Positions 1 through 9,098 of a DNA stretch of 64,000 nt are shown in pieces (the stretch's first letter is position 1; every line of letters begins with the position of its first letter). The notes under the pieces were generated by a model. That model saw only the letters and a list, made by a program, of their open reading frames with translations, ran no database searches and had not been told where the DNA came from. Both the position numbers and the translations under genes were made by a program. Source of the stretch: JAITMY01 sp031549685 (GTDB lineage Bacteria; Bacteroidota; Bacteroidia; Bacteroidales; UBA932); contig JAVBPG010000008.1 in assembly GCA_031549685.1 (NCBI GenBank), positions 1-64,000 of the forward strand, read 5' to 3'.

Positions 1-115
1 TGTCAAAGAGCGCTTCAGGTGCCACAAGTTTGGGTTTGACGATTTGGTCATGCTTATCGCTTGTGGGCTACACAATTTCAGAATATCAATAGCGCTGAAT
101 ATTAATTACCTATGA
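1..115 (+). pseudogene. C-terminal end of an IS transposase (cut by window edge)
   Basis: An open frame enters from the left edge (codons from base 2) and stops with TGA at 113-115. The 37 visible residues include FGFDDLVMLIACGLHNFR, a pattern I associate with the C-terminal end of DDE transposases of the IS5-like group. The catalytic part would lie outside the window, so it cannot be told whether the gene is intact. No terminal inverted repeat can be proven in the following 65 bases. The element probably marks a mobile-DNA junction just left of rdgB. Family assignment is by motif memory only. Confidence 0.5.
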
Positions 116-179
116 ATTTGTTGCATATAATGTCTAATGTACCTGTTACAGGCTTGTAGTAATTTTCATCAAAATAAAA

Positions 180-761
180 ATGAACTTAATTTTTGCGACC
201 AATAACCTTCACAAGCTGGAGGAGGTAAGCGCAATGCTGAATAAAAACATGACGTTGTCAACTCCCCGTCAGCAGGGCATTACGGAGGATATACCCGAGG
301 AGCAGGATACGCTCGAGGGCAATGCGCTGCAGAAGGCGCGCTACATATATGAGCGCACCGGTTGCAGCTGTTTTGCTGATGATACGGGTTTGGAGGTTGA
401 GGCGCTAAATGCTGCCCCAGGTGTGTACTCTGCTCGCTATGCGGGCGAGGCAAAGGACATGAACGATAACATGAATAAGCTACTGCGTGAGCTAGATGGC
501 ATTGATAATCGCAAGGCTCGCTTTCGTACTGTGATAGCGCTAATCCTGGATGGTAAAGAATACCTGTTCGAAGGTGAGGTGCAGGGCGAAATAATGCACG
601 AAAAGTCCGGATGCAAAGGCTTTGGTTACGATCCGATTTTTCGTCCGCAGGGCTACGATATCACCTTCTCCGAAATGGATTTGGAGGAGAAAAATAAAAT
701 CAGCCATCGAGGAAAAGCGGTTCAGCAGCTGGTAACTTTTTTGAATAGCTATGTCGGCTAA
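180..761 (+). CDS. rdgB: Non-canonical purine NTP pyrophosphatase (RdgB/HAM1 family)
   Basis: Cytoplasmic house-cleaning enzyme that hydrolyses dITP, dXTP and XTP to the monophosphates, preventing their incorporation into DNA and RNA. The 193-aa length is normal for the family. Diagnostic motifs are visible: the nucleotide-binding start TNNLHKLEEV (residues 7-16), FADDTGLEVEAL (65-76), GVYSARYAG (81-89), GFGYDPIF near 147, and the closing KNKISHRGKA. The start ATG follows an A-rich stretch (CAAAATAAAA), as usual in Bacteroidota. It stands 90 bp upstream of the muramidase gene on the same strand, with a hairpin between them, so co-transcription is uncertain. Confidence 0.95.
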   Translation: MNLIFATNNLHKLEEVSAMLNKNMTLSTPRQQGITEDIPEEQDTLEGNALQKARYIYERTGCSCFADDTGLEVEALNAAPGVYSARYAGEAKDMNDNMNKLLRELDGIDNRKARFRTVIALILDGKEYLFEGEVQGEIMHEKSGCKGFGYDPIFRPQGYDITFSEMDLEEKNKISHRGKAVQQLVTFLNSYVG

Positions 762-791
762 ACCCTCACAGCATTCTAAAATTTATGGCCT

Positions 792-824
792 AACCCTCGC
801 AGGGTTCTAAATCTTGCGAGGGTT
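792..824. repeat. Inverted repeat between rdgB and the muramidase gene
   Basis: Perfect 10-bp arms AACCCTCGCA (792-801) and TGCGAGGGTT (815-824) enclose a 13-nt loop. A degraded relative (AACCCTCACAG) lies at 761-771, over the end of rdgB. No T-run follows, so it is not a classical terminator. It belongs to the same style of element as the AACCCTAACAGGGTT hairpin at 43487-43518, which suggests a dispersed intergenic repeat family. Confidence 0.7.
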
Positions 825-851
825 GAGCAGTCAGGTTAAAATAATTATTCG

Positions 852-2015
852 ATGAAAAAAATAGCTCTCATATCTTTTATCTCCATTTTTGTAGCTTGCG
901 CGCAGGCCGCTACTCCTATTAAAGTCGGCGCGGAGCGAACGGATGAGTATTTGCCCTTGTTGAAGGGTAAGCATATAGGCCTGGTGGCCAACCACACCTC
1001 GCTAGTCAATGGTGCACACTTGTTGGATACGCTGCGCTCGCGGGGGGTGGATGTGCTGCGCGTTTTTGCCCCTGAGCATGGATTTCGCGGCACGGTGGAG
1101 GCCGGCGAAAATGTTGCCGGCTACGTTGACCAAAAGAGTGGGGTGGAGGTAACTTCTATTTATGGAGCGAGTAAAAAGCCTTCAAGCGAGCAGCTGCGTG
1201 GGGTGGAGCTTATGGTATTTGATATGCAGGATGTGGGCGCGCGGTTTTTTACCTACCTTTCCACCCTGCACTACGTAATGGAGGCCTGCGCCGAGAATGG
1301 TATTCCTGTTGTGGTGCTTGATCGCCCTAATCCTAATGGACATTATATTGACGGACCGATTTTGCAGCCACAATTTCGTTCGTTTGTAGGCATGCATCCC
1401 ATTCCTATTGTGCACGGAATGACGTTGGGCGAATTAGCGCGAATGATAAACGGGGAAGGCTGGTTAAAGGATTCCGTTAGCTGTAAGTTGACCGTAATTC
1501 CGTGCGATAATTATACCCATGCAACTCCCTACAGCCTGCCGGTAAGGCCCTCGCCCAACCTGCCCAACATGCGCGCCGTTTACCTTTACCCCTCGCTGTG
1601 CCTGTTTGAGGGAACGATTATGAGCCTTGGGCGGGGTACCGACTGGCCATTTCAGGTGTACGGGCACCCCGATTGGGTAACGAAAAAGTTTGCCTTTACA
1701 CCACGTACCATTAAAGGGGTGGCCAAAAATCCTCCGCACGAGAACAAGCGGTGCTACGGAGTTAGTTTGGCCGACGTTTCAATAGATAGTTTGGCACACT
1801 TACAGGCTTTAAACTTGGATTATTTGATTGAAGCGTATCAATATTTTGCAAAAAAAGAGAAGTTTTTCATTCCCTTCTTTGCAAAGCTGGCGGGGACGGA
1901 TGCGCTGCAGCAGCAGATTGAATCGGGGATGGGCGCAGAAGAAATCCGGGCCTCATGGAAGCCCGAATTGGAAAAGTTCAAACAACAAAGGGAAAGGTAT
2001 TTGTTGTACAGGTAG
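852..2015 (+). CDS. Exported DUF1343 protein, NamZ-like exo-beta-N-acetylmuramidase (GH171)
   Basis: 387 aa. A signal peptide (MKKIALISFISIFVACAQA) sends it out of the cytoplasm, probably to the periplasm. The rest is one DUF1343 (YbbC/NamZ) domain: VANHTSLV near residue 45, FAPEHGFRGTVEAGENV near 76-92, and DRPNPNGHYIDGPIL near 155. Members of this family release MurNAc from the non-reducing end of peptidoglycan fragments, so the expected role is cell-wall recycling. The match is at motif level; substrate is by family. A cysteine at residue 16 (VAC) is not a clear lipobox. It converges with rfbA, whose stop is 16 bp away on the other strand. Confidence 0.85.
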   Translation: MKKIALISFISIFVACAQAATPIKVGAERTDEYLPLLKGKHIGLVANHTSLVNGAHLLDTLRSRGVDVLRVFAPEHGFRGTVEAGENVAGYVDQKSGVEVTSIYGASKKPSSEQLRGVELMVFDMQDVGARFFTYLSTLHYVMEACAENGIPVVVLDRPNPNGHYIDGPILQPQFRSFVGMHPIPIVHGMTLGELARMINGEGWLKDSVSCKLTVIPCDNYTHATPYSLPVRPSPNLPNMRAVYLYPSLCLFEGTIMSLGRGTDWPFQVYGHPDWVTKKFAFTPRTIKGVAKNPPHENKRCYGVSLADVSIDSLAHLQALNLDYLIEAYQYFAKKEKFFIPFFAKLAGTDALQQQIESGMGAEEIRASWKPELEKFKQQRERYLLYR

Positions 2016-2031
2016 CGACCGTCATTGCGAG

Positions 2032-2895
2032 CTACTTGGCCAGCTCCAGCAGGTACTGCCCGTACTGCGTTTTATCCAGCTTTTGCCCTAAGGTTTTCAG
2101 CTGCTCCGTGCCAATCCAACCGTTGCGCCAGGCAATCTCCTCAATGCACGAAACGTAGAATCCCTGCCGGTTTTGTATTGTTTCCACAAAGTTCGAAGCC
2201 TCAAGCAGGCTGTCGCAGTTGCCCGTATCGAGCCATGCAAAGCCTCGGCCGAACAGCTCCACCTTCAGCGAATTTTCCTTCAGGTACTCCTTATTCAAAT
2301 CCGTAATTTCGTACTCACCGCGCGCCGATGGCTTCAGCTCCTTGGCGCGTTTTACCACGGTATTATCGTAAAAGTAAAGTCCGGGAACGGCGTACTGCGA
2401 CTTGGGTTGCTGTGGTTTTTCCTCAAGCGAAAGAACTTTGCCGTCGGGTGCAAACTCTACCACGCCGTAGGCGCGTGGGTCTTTCACGGCGTAGCCGAAA
2501 ATGCAAGCGCCGTTTTCGATGGCGGCAGCGCGCTTGAGCATGGCGCTGAAGCCCTGCCCGTAGAAAAGGTTGTCGCCAAGCACCAGCGCAGCCTTGTCGT
2601 TGCCAACAAATGGTTCGCCCAGCACGAAAGCCTGCGCCAAGCCGTTGGGTTTTTCCTGCACCACATACTGAAACTTCATGCCTAATTCTTCGCCGCTGCC
2701 AAGTAGCTCGCGGAACATGGGTAAATCGCGGGGAGTGGAAATAATGAGAATTTCGCGAATGCCCGCCAGCATTAGCGTCGAAAGCGGGTAGTAAATCATG
2801 GGTTTGTCGTACACCGGCATGATTTGCTTCGATATGGCTTTGGATAAGGGGTACAGGCGGGTTGCGCTGCCTCCGGCAAGAATTATTCCCTTCAT
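2032..2895 (-). CDS. rfbA: Glucose-1-phosphate thymidylyltransferase RmlA/RfbA
   Basis: First step of dTDP-L-rhamnose (and related dTDP-sugar) synthesis: glucose-1-phosphate plus dTTP gives dTDP-glucose. The protein from MKGIILAGG is 287 aa, the normal family length. The N-terminal nucleotide-binding motif LAGGSATRLYP, the VLGDNLFYG segment, EEKP and WLDTGN are present. A longer frame opens at 2955, but those 20 extra residues would be read across a good promoter (2926-2956) and do not belong to the family, so the start at 2895 is chosen. rmlB, C and D are not in the window. It may feed the surface-glycan cluster at 7-16 kb. Confidence 0.95.
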   Translation of the reverse strand: MKGIILAGGSATRLYPLSKAISKQIMPVYDKPMIYYPLSTLMLAGIREILIISTPRDLPMFRELLGSGEELGMKFQYVVQEKPNGLAQAFVLGEPFVGNDKAALVLGDNLFYGQGFSAMLKRAAAIENGACIFGYAVKDPRAYGVVEFAPDGKVLSLEEKPQQPKSQYAVPGLYFYDNTVVKRAKELKPSARGEYEITDLNKEYLKENSLKVELFGRGFAWLDTGNCDSLLEASNFVETIQNRQGFYVSCIEEIAWRNGWIGTEQLKTLGQKLDKTQYGQYLLELAK

Positions 2896-2925
2896 ATTTT
2901 TAAAATTTGATGTAAGAGATCTTTG

Positions 2926-2956
2926 CAAAAGTAAGGAAAATATTGACAGAGGCAAA
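2926..2956 (-). promoter_or_regulatory. Predicted promoter of rfbA (Bacteroidota type)
   Basis: Read on the minus strand: TTTG (2956-2953), 19-nt spacer, TACTTTTG (2933-2926). This fits the Bacteroidota -33 TTTG / -7 TAnnTTTG consensus exactly. It lies 30 bp upstream of the chosen rfbA start. Confidence 0.75.
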
Positions 2957-3016
2957 TTTGCCTTTCATCTTGAAATAAAGTTTATTGAGGCAGCCTAAAA
3001 ACACCTTATTTCGCCG

Positions 3017-3043
3017 TTGCTATTGATTTTTTTGCTACCTTTG
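3017..3043 (+). promoter_or_regulatory. Predicted promoter of glyS
   Basis: TTG at 3017-3019 and TACCTTTG at 3036-3043, a full match to the -7 consensus TAnnTTTG. The 16-nt spacer is a little short for the -33 element, so the -7 box is the firmer half. It lies 25 bp before the glyS ATG. Confidence 0.6.
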
Positions 3044-3068
3044 ATAGATTTTTTAATAAAGTAAAGTC

Positions 3069-4619
3069 ATGAACCAAGAAGAACTTTTTAAGAAGCTGAT
3101 TGCGCACTCCAAGGAGTACGGTTACATTTTTCCGTCGAGCGAAATTTACGATGGGCTCAGCGCCGTGTACGATTACGGACAGTACGGCTCGGAGCTGAAG
3201 AATAATATCAAGCGCTACTGGTGGGAGGCGATGGTGCGCCTCAACGAAAATATTGTGGGTATTGACGCGGCTATTTTTATGCACCCGCGCACCTGGGAGG
3301 CCTCGGGGCACGTAGGCGCCTTCAACGACCCGTTGATTGATAATAAGGACTCGAAGAAGCGCTACCGCGCCGACGTGCTGCTCGAAGAGCATATTGCAAA
3401 GCTGGAGGATAAGGTGGAGAAGGAGGTTGAAAAGGGACGCAAAAAGTTTGGCGATGGTTTTGATGAGGCGCAATTTCGTGCTACCAACCCCAACGTGCTG
3501 CGCAACGCCGAAAAGGTAAACGAGGTGCGCACCCGCATGGTGGATGCGCTGACCAGGAACGACCTCGAGGCTGTGCGCCAGCTGATTCTGGACTGCGAAA
3601 TTGTTTGCCCCGTTTCGGGTACGCGCAATTGGACGGAGGTTCGCCAGTTTAACCTGATGTTTGAAACCAAGATGGGCTCGGTGAGCGAGGATGCGGGGAC
3701 CATTTACCTTCGTCCCGAAACGGCGCAGGGTATTTTTGTGAACTTTCTCAACGTGCAGAAAACGGGCCGCATGAAGCTTCCGTTTGGCATTGCGCAGATA
3801 GGTAAAGCCTTCCGTAACGAGATTGTGGCCCGCCAATTTATTTTCCGCATGCGCGAGTTTGAGCAAATGGAAATGCAGTTTTTTATTCGCCCCGGCGAGG
3901 AGATGAAGTGGTACGAGCACTGGAAGGCAACCCGTATGAGGTGGCACAAAGCCTTGGGCATGGGCGATGCGAACTACCGCTACCACAACCACGATAAGCT
4001 GGCGCACTACGCCAACGCCGCCTGCGATATTGAGTTCAACTTCCCGTTTGGCTTTAAGGAGCTCGAGGGTATTCACTCGCGTACCGATTTTGACTTGGGC
4101 AACCATCAGAAGTTCTCGGGGCGTAAGCTGCAGTACTTCGACCCCGAAACCAACGAGAGCTACGTGCCGTATGTGGTTGAGACCTCGGTGGGCGTTGACC
4201 GCCTGGTGTTGTCGGTGCTGGCAAACTCGTACTGCGAGGAGAAGGTGCAAAAAGACGGAGAAGAGTCCGGAGAGCGCGTCGTGCTTCGCATTCCTGCAGC
4301 CATTGCGCCTGTAAAACTGGCCGTAATGCCCTTGGTTAAGAAGGACGGCTTGCCCGAGAAGGCGCGCGAAATTATGTCGTCGCTCAAGTTCGACTTCAAC
4401 TGCCAGTACGATGAAAAAGATTCAATCGGTAAACGCTACCGCCGCCAGGATGCCATTGGTACGCCGTTCTGTGTAACGGTTGACCACCAGTCGCTGGAGG
4501 ATAATACCGTTACCATTCGCCACCGCGACAGCATGGAGCAGGAGCGCGTGCCCATTGCTTCGCTGCGCGGCATTATGGAGGATAAGGTAAGCATGCGGAA
4601 GCTGCTGGAGAAGCTGTAG
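3069..4619 (+). CDS. glyS: Glycyl-tRNA synthetase, class II, dimeric type
   Basis: Charges tRNA-Gly with glycine in the cytoplasm. The single 516-aa chain is the alpha2 type, not the alpha/beta tetrameric form. The class II core shows the motif 2 region (FRNEIVARQFIFRMREFEQ), the RPETAQGIFVNF segment, a motif 3 region (ETSVGVDRLVLSVLANSY) and a C-terminal anticodon-binding domain starting around VVLRIPAAIAPVKLAVMPL. The start codon follows AAAGTC and a well-placed promoter. YfhO follows 52 bp downstream on the same strand. Confidence 0.96.
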   Translation: MNQEELFKKLIAHSKEYGYIFPSSEIYDGLSAVYDYGQYGSELKNNIKRYWWEAMVRLNENIVGIDAAIFMHPRTWEASGHVGAFNDPLIDNKDSKKRYRADVLLEEHIAKLEDKVEKEVEKGRKKFGDGFDEAQFRATNPNVLRNAEKVNEVRTRMVDALTRNDLEAVRQLILDCEIVCPVSGTRNWTEVRQFNLMFETKMGSVSEDAGTIYLRPETAQGIFVNFLNVQKTGRMKLPFGIAQIGKAFRNEIVARQFIFRMREFEQMEMQFFIRPGEEMKWYEHWKATRMRWHKALGMGDANYRYHNHDKLAHYANAACDIEFNFPFGFKELEGIHSRTDFDLGNHQKFSGRKLQYFDPETNESYVPYVVETSVGVDRLVLSVLANSYCEEKVQKDGEESGERVVLRIPAAIAPVKLAVMPLVKKDGLPEKAREIMSSLKFDFNCQYDEKDSIGKRYRRQDAIGTPFCVTVDHQSLEDNTVTIRHRDSMEQERVPIASLRGIMEDKVSMRKLLEKL

Positions 4620-4671
4620 TAAAAAAATGAAAATCAAAGATTTGATGATTCCTGCTAAATACTTTTAAAAT

Positions 4672-7125
4672 ATGAACGCTATTTCCCAGAAAGCTAAACC
4701 CTATTTTGTTGCTGCAGTATTATTTGTTCTACTATCAGTGGTCTATTGTTTTCCGGTATTAAAGGGGGAAAAGATTATTGCTGCCGACAGTGTACAGCCA
4801 CGCGCTGCGGTGCAGGAGGGCGTGGATTATTTCGAGAGAACAGGTAATCGTACTTTTTGGACAAACTCCATGTTTAGCGGTATGCCCAACTATCAGATTG
4901 GCGCTGGGCAAACTTTTTCTGAAAAAATTACAGCTCCTGTCTTAAAAATTTTGCGCTGGGGACATCACAATCAAATCTTCATACTCCTTTTTTACTTTAT
5001 CGCTTTTTTTGCCTTGATGCGCAGCTTTGGAGTAAATGTGTGGTTGAGTATTGTCGGGGCACTTTCTGTAGGCTTTTCATCCTACTTTTTTATAATAATT
5101 GCCGCATCGCACAATGGGAAAACAACATCCATTATTTATATGACGATGGTGCTTGTAGGTATGATGTTGATTTTTAAAAAGAAGTATCTACTCGGTGCAA
5201 TAATTGTAATGCTTTCTTTGCTTGCGGGACTGATTATACACCCGCAAATGACATACTATGTAGGATTGTTAATTGGGCTTGTTTTTCTTGCGCAAGTTTA
5301 TATTCATGCAACAGAGAAGCGGATTAAGGATTTATTAATTGGAACCGTAATATTTGCTCTTGCATTTGTGGTTGGGGTGGGTACAGAAAGTGGACGAATT
5401 TTTGCAAACGCAGAGTATGCCAAAGAAACAATGCGTGGTGGACACTCTGAGCTTGTAAAAGCAACAGATGCAACACACAAAACCAAGGGGCTTGATTTGG
5501 ACTATGCTACAGCATGGAGCTATGGAGTTGATGAGTCCATGACCTTTTTAATTCCCAACTTTATGGGAGGCTCTTCGCATTACAATCTTGGTGAAAATTC
5601 GAATACCTATAAGGCTTTGATTGACAATCGTGTGCCACGTAACTCTGCCCGTGATTTTGTTGCACAGGTACCTACCTACTGGGGAACACAGCCTTTTACT
5701 GCTGGGCCTGTTTATATGGGTGCCATAGTAATGTTTCTTTTTGTGTTGAGCTTGTTTGTTGTAAAAGGGCCTTACAAATGGGCGCTATTGGCGGCTACTC
5801 TTTTCTCCGTTTTACTGTCATGGGGGCACAACTTTATGTGGTTTACAAAGTTGTTTTTCGATTACTTCCCCATGTACAACAAGTTTAGAGCGGTGTCCTC
5901 GATTCTTGTCGTTGCCGAAATAACCATTCCGTTGCTTGGATTCTTGGCCATAAAGGCAATAATGGATAAGCAGGTAGAGAAGAAAATGGTTCTTAAGTAT
6001 ATTCAGTGGTCAGCAGGAATAACAGGGGGGCTTTGTTTGCTTCTTGCGCTTTTTGGCGGAGCGCTGTGTAGCTTTTCATCACCGAACGATGCTCAGGTAT
6101 TTGCGCAGCTTCCGGGCTGGTTGAGCAAGGCCATCGTTGAGGATAGGGCTTCGATGCTTCGGAGCGATGCATTCCGTTCGTTCCTTTTTGTTATGCTGGG
6201 AACGGCGCTGCTTTGGTTTTTTGTAAAGGAAAAAGTAAAGCTGCAATGGTTCATAGCAATTCTGGGAGTGCTGATTTTGGTTGATATGTGGCAGGTTGAT
6301 AAGCGCTTCTTTAATGACGATAGCTTTAGCCCGGAAAGGAGCATGAAGGATGCCTTTGCCATGCAGCCCTACGAAAAAATGATTCTTGATAGCGATAAAG
6401 ATCCTAACTTTAGAGTTTTAAATCTCACTACCAATACCTTTAACGAAGCGCGCACGTCGTACTACTTGAAATCGGTTGGCGGATATTCGGCTGCTAAATT
6501 ACGTCGCTATCAGGATTTGATTGAGAGGCATATTTCCAGAATGAATATGGGGGTTCTCAATATGCTGAATACCAAATATATTATTGTGAATGACAATAGT
6601 GGCAAGCCTTTCCCTCAGCGTAACCCCGATGCTTTTGGCAATGCCTGGTTTGTTGATTCGTTAAAAGTTGTAGCTACGCCCAACGAGGAGAGCGATGCGC
6701 TTAATACAGCTAACCTACGAACTACTGCGGTTCTGGATAAGCAGTTTGCTGACTTTACAAAGAATTTTGTTCCCGGACATGTTAGTGATGCCAAGATTTA
6801 CTTAACAAAATATACGCCGGAGTACATTGAGTACGAATCAAGCAGCGCTAAAGATGCTACGGCGGTATTTTCCGAAATATATTACCCCTACGGCTGGAAG
6901 GCGTATATTGATGGTCAGGCTGTAGAACATTTTCGAGTAAACTATATGCTCCGGGCTTTGAATATTCCGGCAGGAGAGCACCATATCCGCTTTGAATTCC
7001 GCCCCGACAGCATAAAAAAGGGCGATACCATAGCGCTCATTTCGCTTGGAATTTTTGGGCTAACTATTTTAGGCGGAATTGGGTACTGGATTTGGAAAAA
7101 ACGAAGAAAAGTAGTTGGTTTATAA
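4672..7125 (+). CDS. YfhO-family multi-spanning membrane protein
   Basis: 817 aa with a GT39/GT-C-like layout: about a dozen hydrophobic segments in the first ~560 residues (first at 13-30), then a soluble C-terminal domain of ~230 residues and a last membrane span (IALISLGIFGLTILGGIGYWIW) before a basic tail. YfhO proteins are thought to act in glycosylation of cell-envelope polymers such as teichoic acids in Gram-positives; in Bacteroidota the substrate is unknown. The N-terminal part carries PRAAVQEGVDYFERTG, like other family members. Its position beside a glycan cluster fits envelope glycan modification, but the exact reaction cannot be read from sequence. Confidence 0.85.
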   Translation: MNAISQKAKPYFVAAVLFVLLSVVYCFPVLKGEKIIAADSVQPRAAVQEGVDYFERTGNRTFWTNSMFSGMPNYQIGAGQTFSEKITAPVLKILRWGHHNQIFILLFYFIAFFALMRSFGVNVWLSIVGALSVGFSSYFFIIIAASHNGKTTSIIYMTMVLVGMMLIFKKKYLLGAIIVMLSLLAGLIIHPQMTYYVGLLIGLVFLAQVYIHATEKRIKDLLIGTVIFALAFVVGVGTESGRIFANAEYAKETMRGGHSELVKATDATHKTKGLDLDYATAWSYGVDESMTFLIPNFMGGSSHYNLGENSNTYKALIDNRVPRNSARDFVAQVPTYWGTQPFTAGPVYMGAIVMFLFVLSLFVVKGPYKWALLAATLFSVLLSWGHNFMWFTKLFFDYFPMYNKFRAVSSILVVAEITIPLLGFLAIKAIMDKQVEKKMVLKYIQWSAGITGGLCLLLALFGGALCSFSSPNDAQVFAQLPGWLSKAIVEDRASMLRSDAFRSFLFVMLGTALLWFFVKEKVKLQWFIAILGVLILVDMWQVDKRFFNDDSFSPERSMKDAFAMQPYEKMILDSDKDPNFRVLNLTTNTFNEARTSYYLKSVGGYSAAKLRRYQDLIERHISRMNMGVLNMLNTKYIIVNDNSGKPFPQRNPDAFGNAWFVDSLKVVATPNEESDALNTANLRTTAVLDKQFADFTKNFVPGHVSDAKIYLTKYTPEYIEYESSSAKDATAVFSEIYYPYGWKAYIDGQAVEHFRVNYMLRALNIPAGEHHIRFEFRPDSIKKGDTIALISLGIFGLTILGGIGYWIWKKRRKVVGL

Positions 7126-7171
7126 TTAGAGTTGCCAGAGTGGTTGCCCCCAGGTATTAAACAGCATATTC

Positions 7172-7981
7172 ATGACCGAGAAACAGGAGTATTTTTGGCT
7201 GAACTTTATTAATAGAGTGCTTTGTAGTAAAGCCGTTATGGGTAAGTCTGTGTCATCGCAGAATATACTTTCGCTTATCAATAGGTTACATCCTCATGTG
7301 TTTGAAAAAGGGTTGATTCGCCTTGGAGCAAAAGGCGATGGAGGGTACCTTGTCCCCGATGATTTAGAAAGCATTGAAGCGTGCTTCTCACCCGGTGTCA
7401 GCAATGTAAGTGAGTTTGAACTGGATTGCATTAAGCGCGGCATGAAGGTGTTTATGGCTGATAAATCCGTTGAAGCTCCCAATCTTGATATCCCCAAGGA
7501 TCGCTATTCTTTCATTAAGAAATTCATAGGGACTACCAATAATGAGGAATTTGTTACTATGAATGAATGGGTGGCCTCAAGCGGAGTGTCCGAGGAATCA
7601 GACTTGCTTTTGCAAATGGATATTGAGGGGTGCGAATATACGGCGCTACTCAACACGTCAACCGATTTAATGAAGCGATTCCGGATTATTGTAGTGGAGT
7701 GCCATTACTTTAAAGACTTGTGGAATCAACGATTTTTTAATTTGGTGGAAAATGCGTTCGACTACATCTTACAGACCCATACCTGCGTACATATTCATCC
7801 CAACAACTATTTTGGGACGTATAAACGAATGGGAGTAGAAATTCCGGCAATAGCAGAATTTACTTTTGTGAGAAACGATAGAGCAACTTCCGCTGAATTC
7901 CAACGAACATTTCCTCACCCGTTAGACTCGGACAATTTGCGCCGAAAGCCTGTTGTGCTGCCTAAGCAATGGCACGGATAA
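7172..7981 (+). CDS. FkbM-like SAM-dependent methyltransferase
   Basis: 269 aa, soluble. The segment SDLLLQMDIEGCEYTALLN matches the FkbM-type motif containing the (K/Q)xDIEG(x)E core, and an upstream GLIRLGAKGDGGYLVPDD segment is common in this group. FkbM enzymes O-methylate sugars or polyketides; here a surface sugar is the likely acceptor given the neighbouring glycosyltransferases. It is the only gene of the glycan region on the plus strand and ends 2 bp from the convergent GT10 gene. Acceptor is unknown. Confidence 0.75.
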   Translation: MTEKQEYFWLNFINRVLCSKAVMGKSVSSQNILSLINRLHPHVFEKGLIRLGAKGDGGYLVPDDLESIEACFSPGVSNVSEFELDCIKRGMKVFMADKSVEAPNLDIPKDRYSFIKKFIGTTNNEEFVTMNEWVASSGVSEESDLLLQMDIEGCEYTALLNTSTDLMKRFRIIVVECHYFKDLWNQRFFNLVENAFDYILQTHTCVHIHPNNYFGTYKRMGVEIPAIAEFTFVRNDRATSAEFQRTFPHPLDSDNLRRKPVVLPKQWHG

Positions 7982-7983
7982 CG

Positions 7984-9024
7984 TCAACTCTTTCCCGTCC
8001 ACTGCATTAAAAATCTATGCATCTTCCATAGAAGAACATTCTTGTTCTTTCGTTCTATTTTTCTAAAAATGTACATGTAAAACCGCTCGACTAATCCGCG
8101 AGGGCTGTTGCTGTAAGCGCGATGTAAAAGGATTTGATTCTTTAGATATTTTCTGTTCCAATACTCACGGCTATAGCGCTGCGCTTTGTCCAAGGGTTGC
8201 TCAAAAATATTATCAAAGAAAGCTCGAAGTTCCTTCAACTTTTCCTCTCGGTCTCTTGGATTTTTCAAGGCAGGAGTCCGTAGCATTTTCAAGTACTCGG
8301 CGTCATTATTGTCGAGAAATTTAATCTGCTCAACGACGTCATCAAAGGAGTTGAAGTCGTGACAGTTTATAAAACTGCCAGTATTAAAGTGCTGACCAAC
8401 GCTGGGGTCGCCCCAATAGATTGGGATTGTATGAGAGGCAAATGCATGGATAAGTTTTTCGGTGGTATAGCCCGGTGTGCTTGCATTTTCAAAGGCTATA
8501 CAGAACTTACTCTGCTCTTGAAATTCAATTTTATCCTTTACTGCGCCACCAATATTATTCATAAATCTGCCGCCCGATGCTATTTTTTTATAGGCAGAAA
8601 GTTTATTGAAAAATATCCGTCTTTCGGGTGACGCATGGTTATTGGAGTAAACAAAGCTGCAGAATTCATTTTTTTTAGCCAGATCGGAATCTGAAAATTC
8701 ATTTTTTTTAACCATTCCTTCAAATGCCCCCTCGTACATGTAATAATTTGGCAGGCGAAGATAGCGGTCATCATATTGTAAGTAAGCAAAAGCGAGGGCG
8801 TAATCACAAAGGTTAAAATCTGGGATTTGATTTTCACCGGTACAAAAAATTTTCACGCAATTATTGTAATTTAAATGCTCGCTCCCAAAAGGGAAGTAAA
8901 TTAAATAATCAGGCGTCTCCGATAGTTCTACCCTGTAGAATTGTGATATGAAATTATATAAGAAATTCTTATTGGGTACAAAACCTGAATATGTATCAGT
9001 AAATTTTAATTTGACAGTATTCAT
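7984..9024 (-). CDS. GT10-family fucosyltransferase
   Basis: 346 aa. The C-terminal half carries the GT10 signature: FENASTPGYTTEKLIHAF, then TIPIYWGDPSV, the GDP-fucose-binding region of alpha-1,3/1,4-fucosyltransferases. It would transfer fucose from GDP-Fuc onto GlcNAc or a similar residue of a surface glycan. It is the last gene of the minus-strand glycan block, 74 bp after the GT2 gene at 9099. No signal peptide or membrane span is seen, consistent with a cytoplasmic enzyme. No GDP-fucose synthesis genes are in the window. Confidence 0.85.
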   Translation of the reverse strand: MNTVKLKFTDTYSGFVPNKNFLYNFISQFYRVELSETPDYLIYFPFGSEHLNYNNCVKIFCTGENQIPDFNLCDYALAFAYLQYDDRYLRLPNYYMYEGAFEGMVKKNEFSDSDLAKKNEFCSFVYSNNHASPERRIFFNKLSAYKKIASGGRFMNNIGGAVKDKIEFQEQSKFCIAFENASTPGYTTEKLIHAFASHTIPIYWGDPSVGQHFNTGSFINCHDFNSFDDVVEQIKFLDNNDAEYLKMLRTPALKNPRDREEKLKELRAFFDNIFEQPLDKAQRYSREYWNRKYLKNQILLHRAYSNSPRGLVERFYMYIFRKIERKNKNVLLWKMHRFLMQWTGKS

Positions 9025-9098
9025 GCTTTAGTCTGTTATTTATCATAGCAATGCTTTCGTAAAGTTTTGCGTAAGAGTGAAAGGTTGCAGTGGCAATT

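Noticed and set aside
2896..2955. Upstream start of rfbA
   Set aside because: The added 20 residues overlap a near-perfect promoter and are absent from the family, whose N-terminus is MKGIILAGG.
3006..4250. Long open frame antisense to glyS
   Set aside because: It is a mirror of the glyS codon pattern, low-complexity in His/Leu/Val, with no promoter or family motif; glyS itself is certain.
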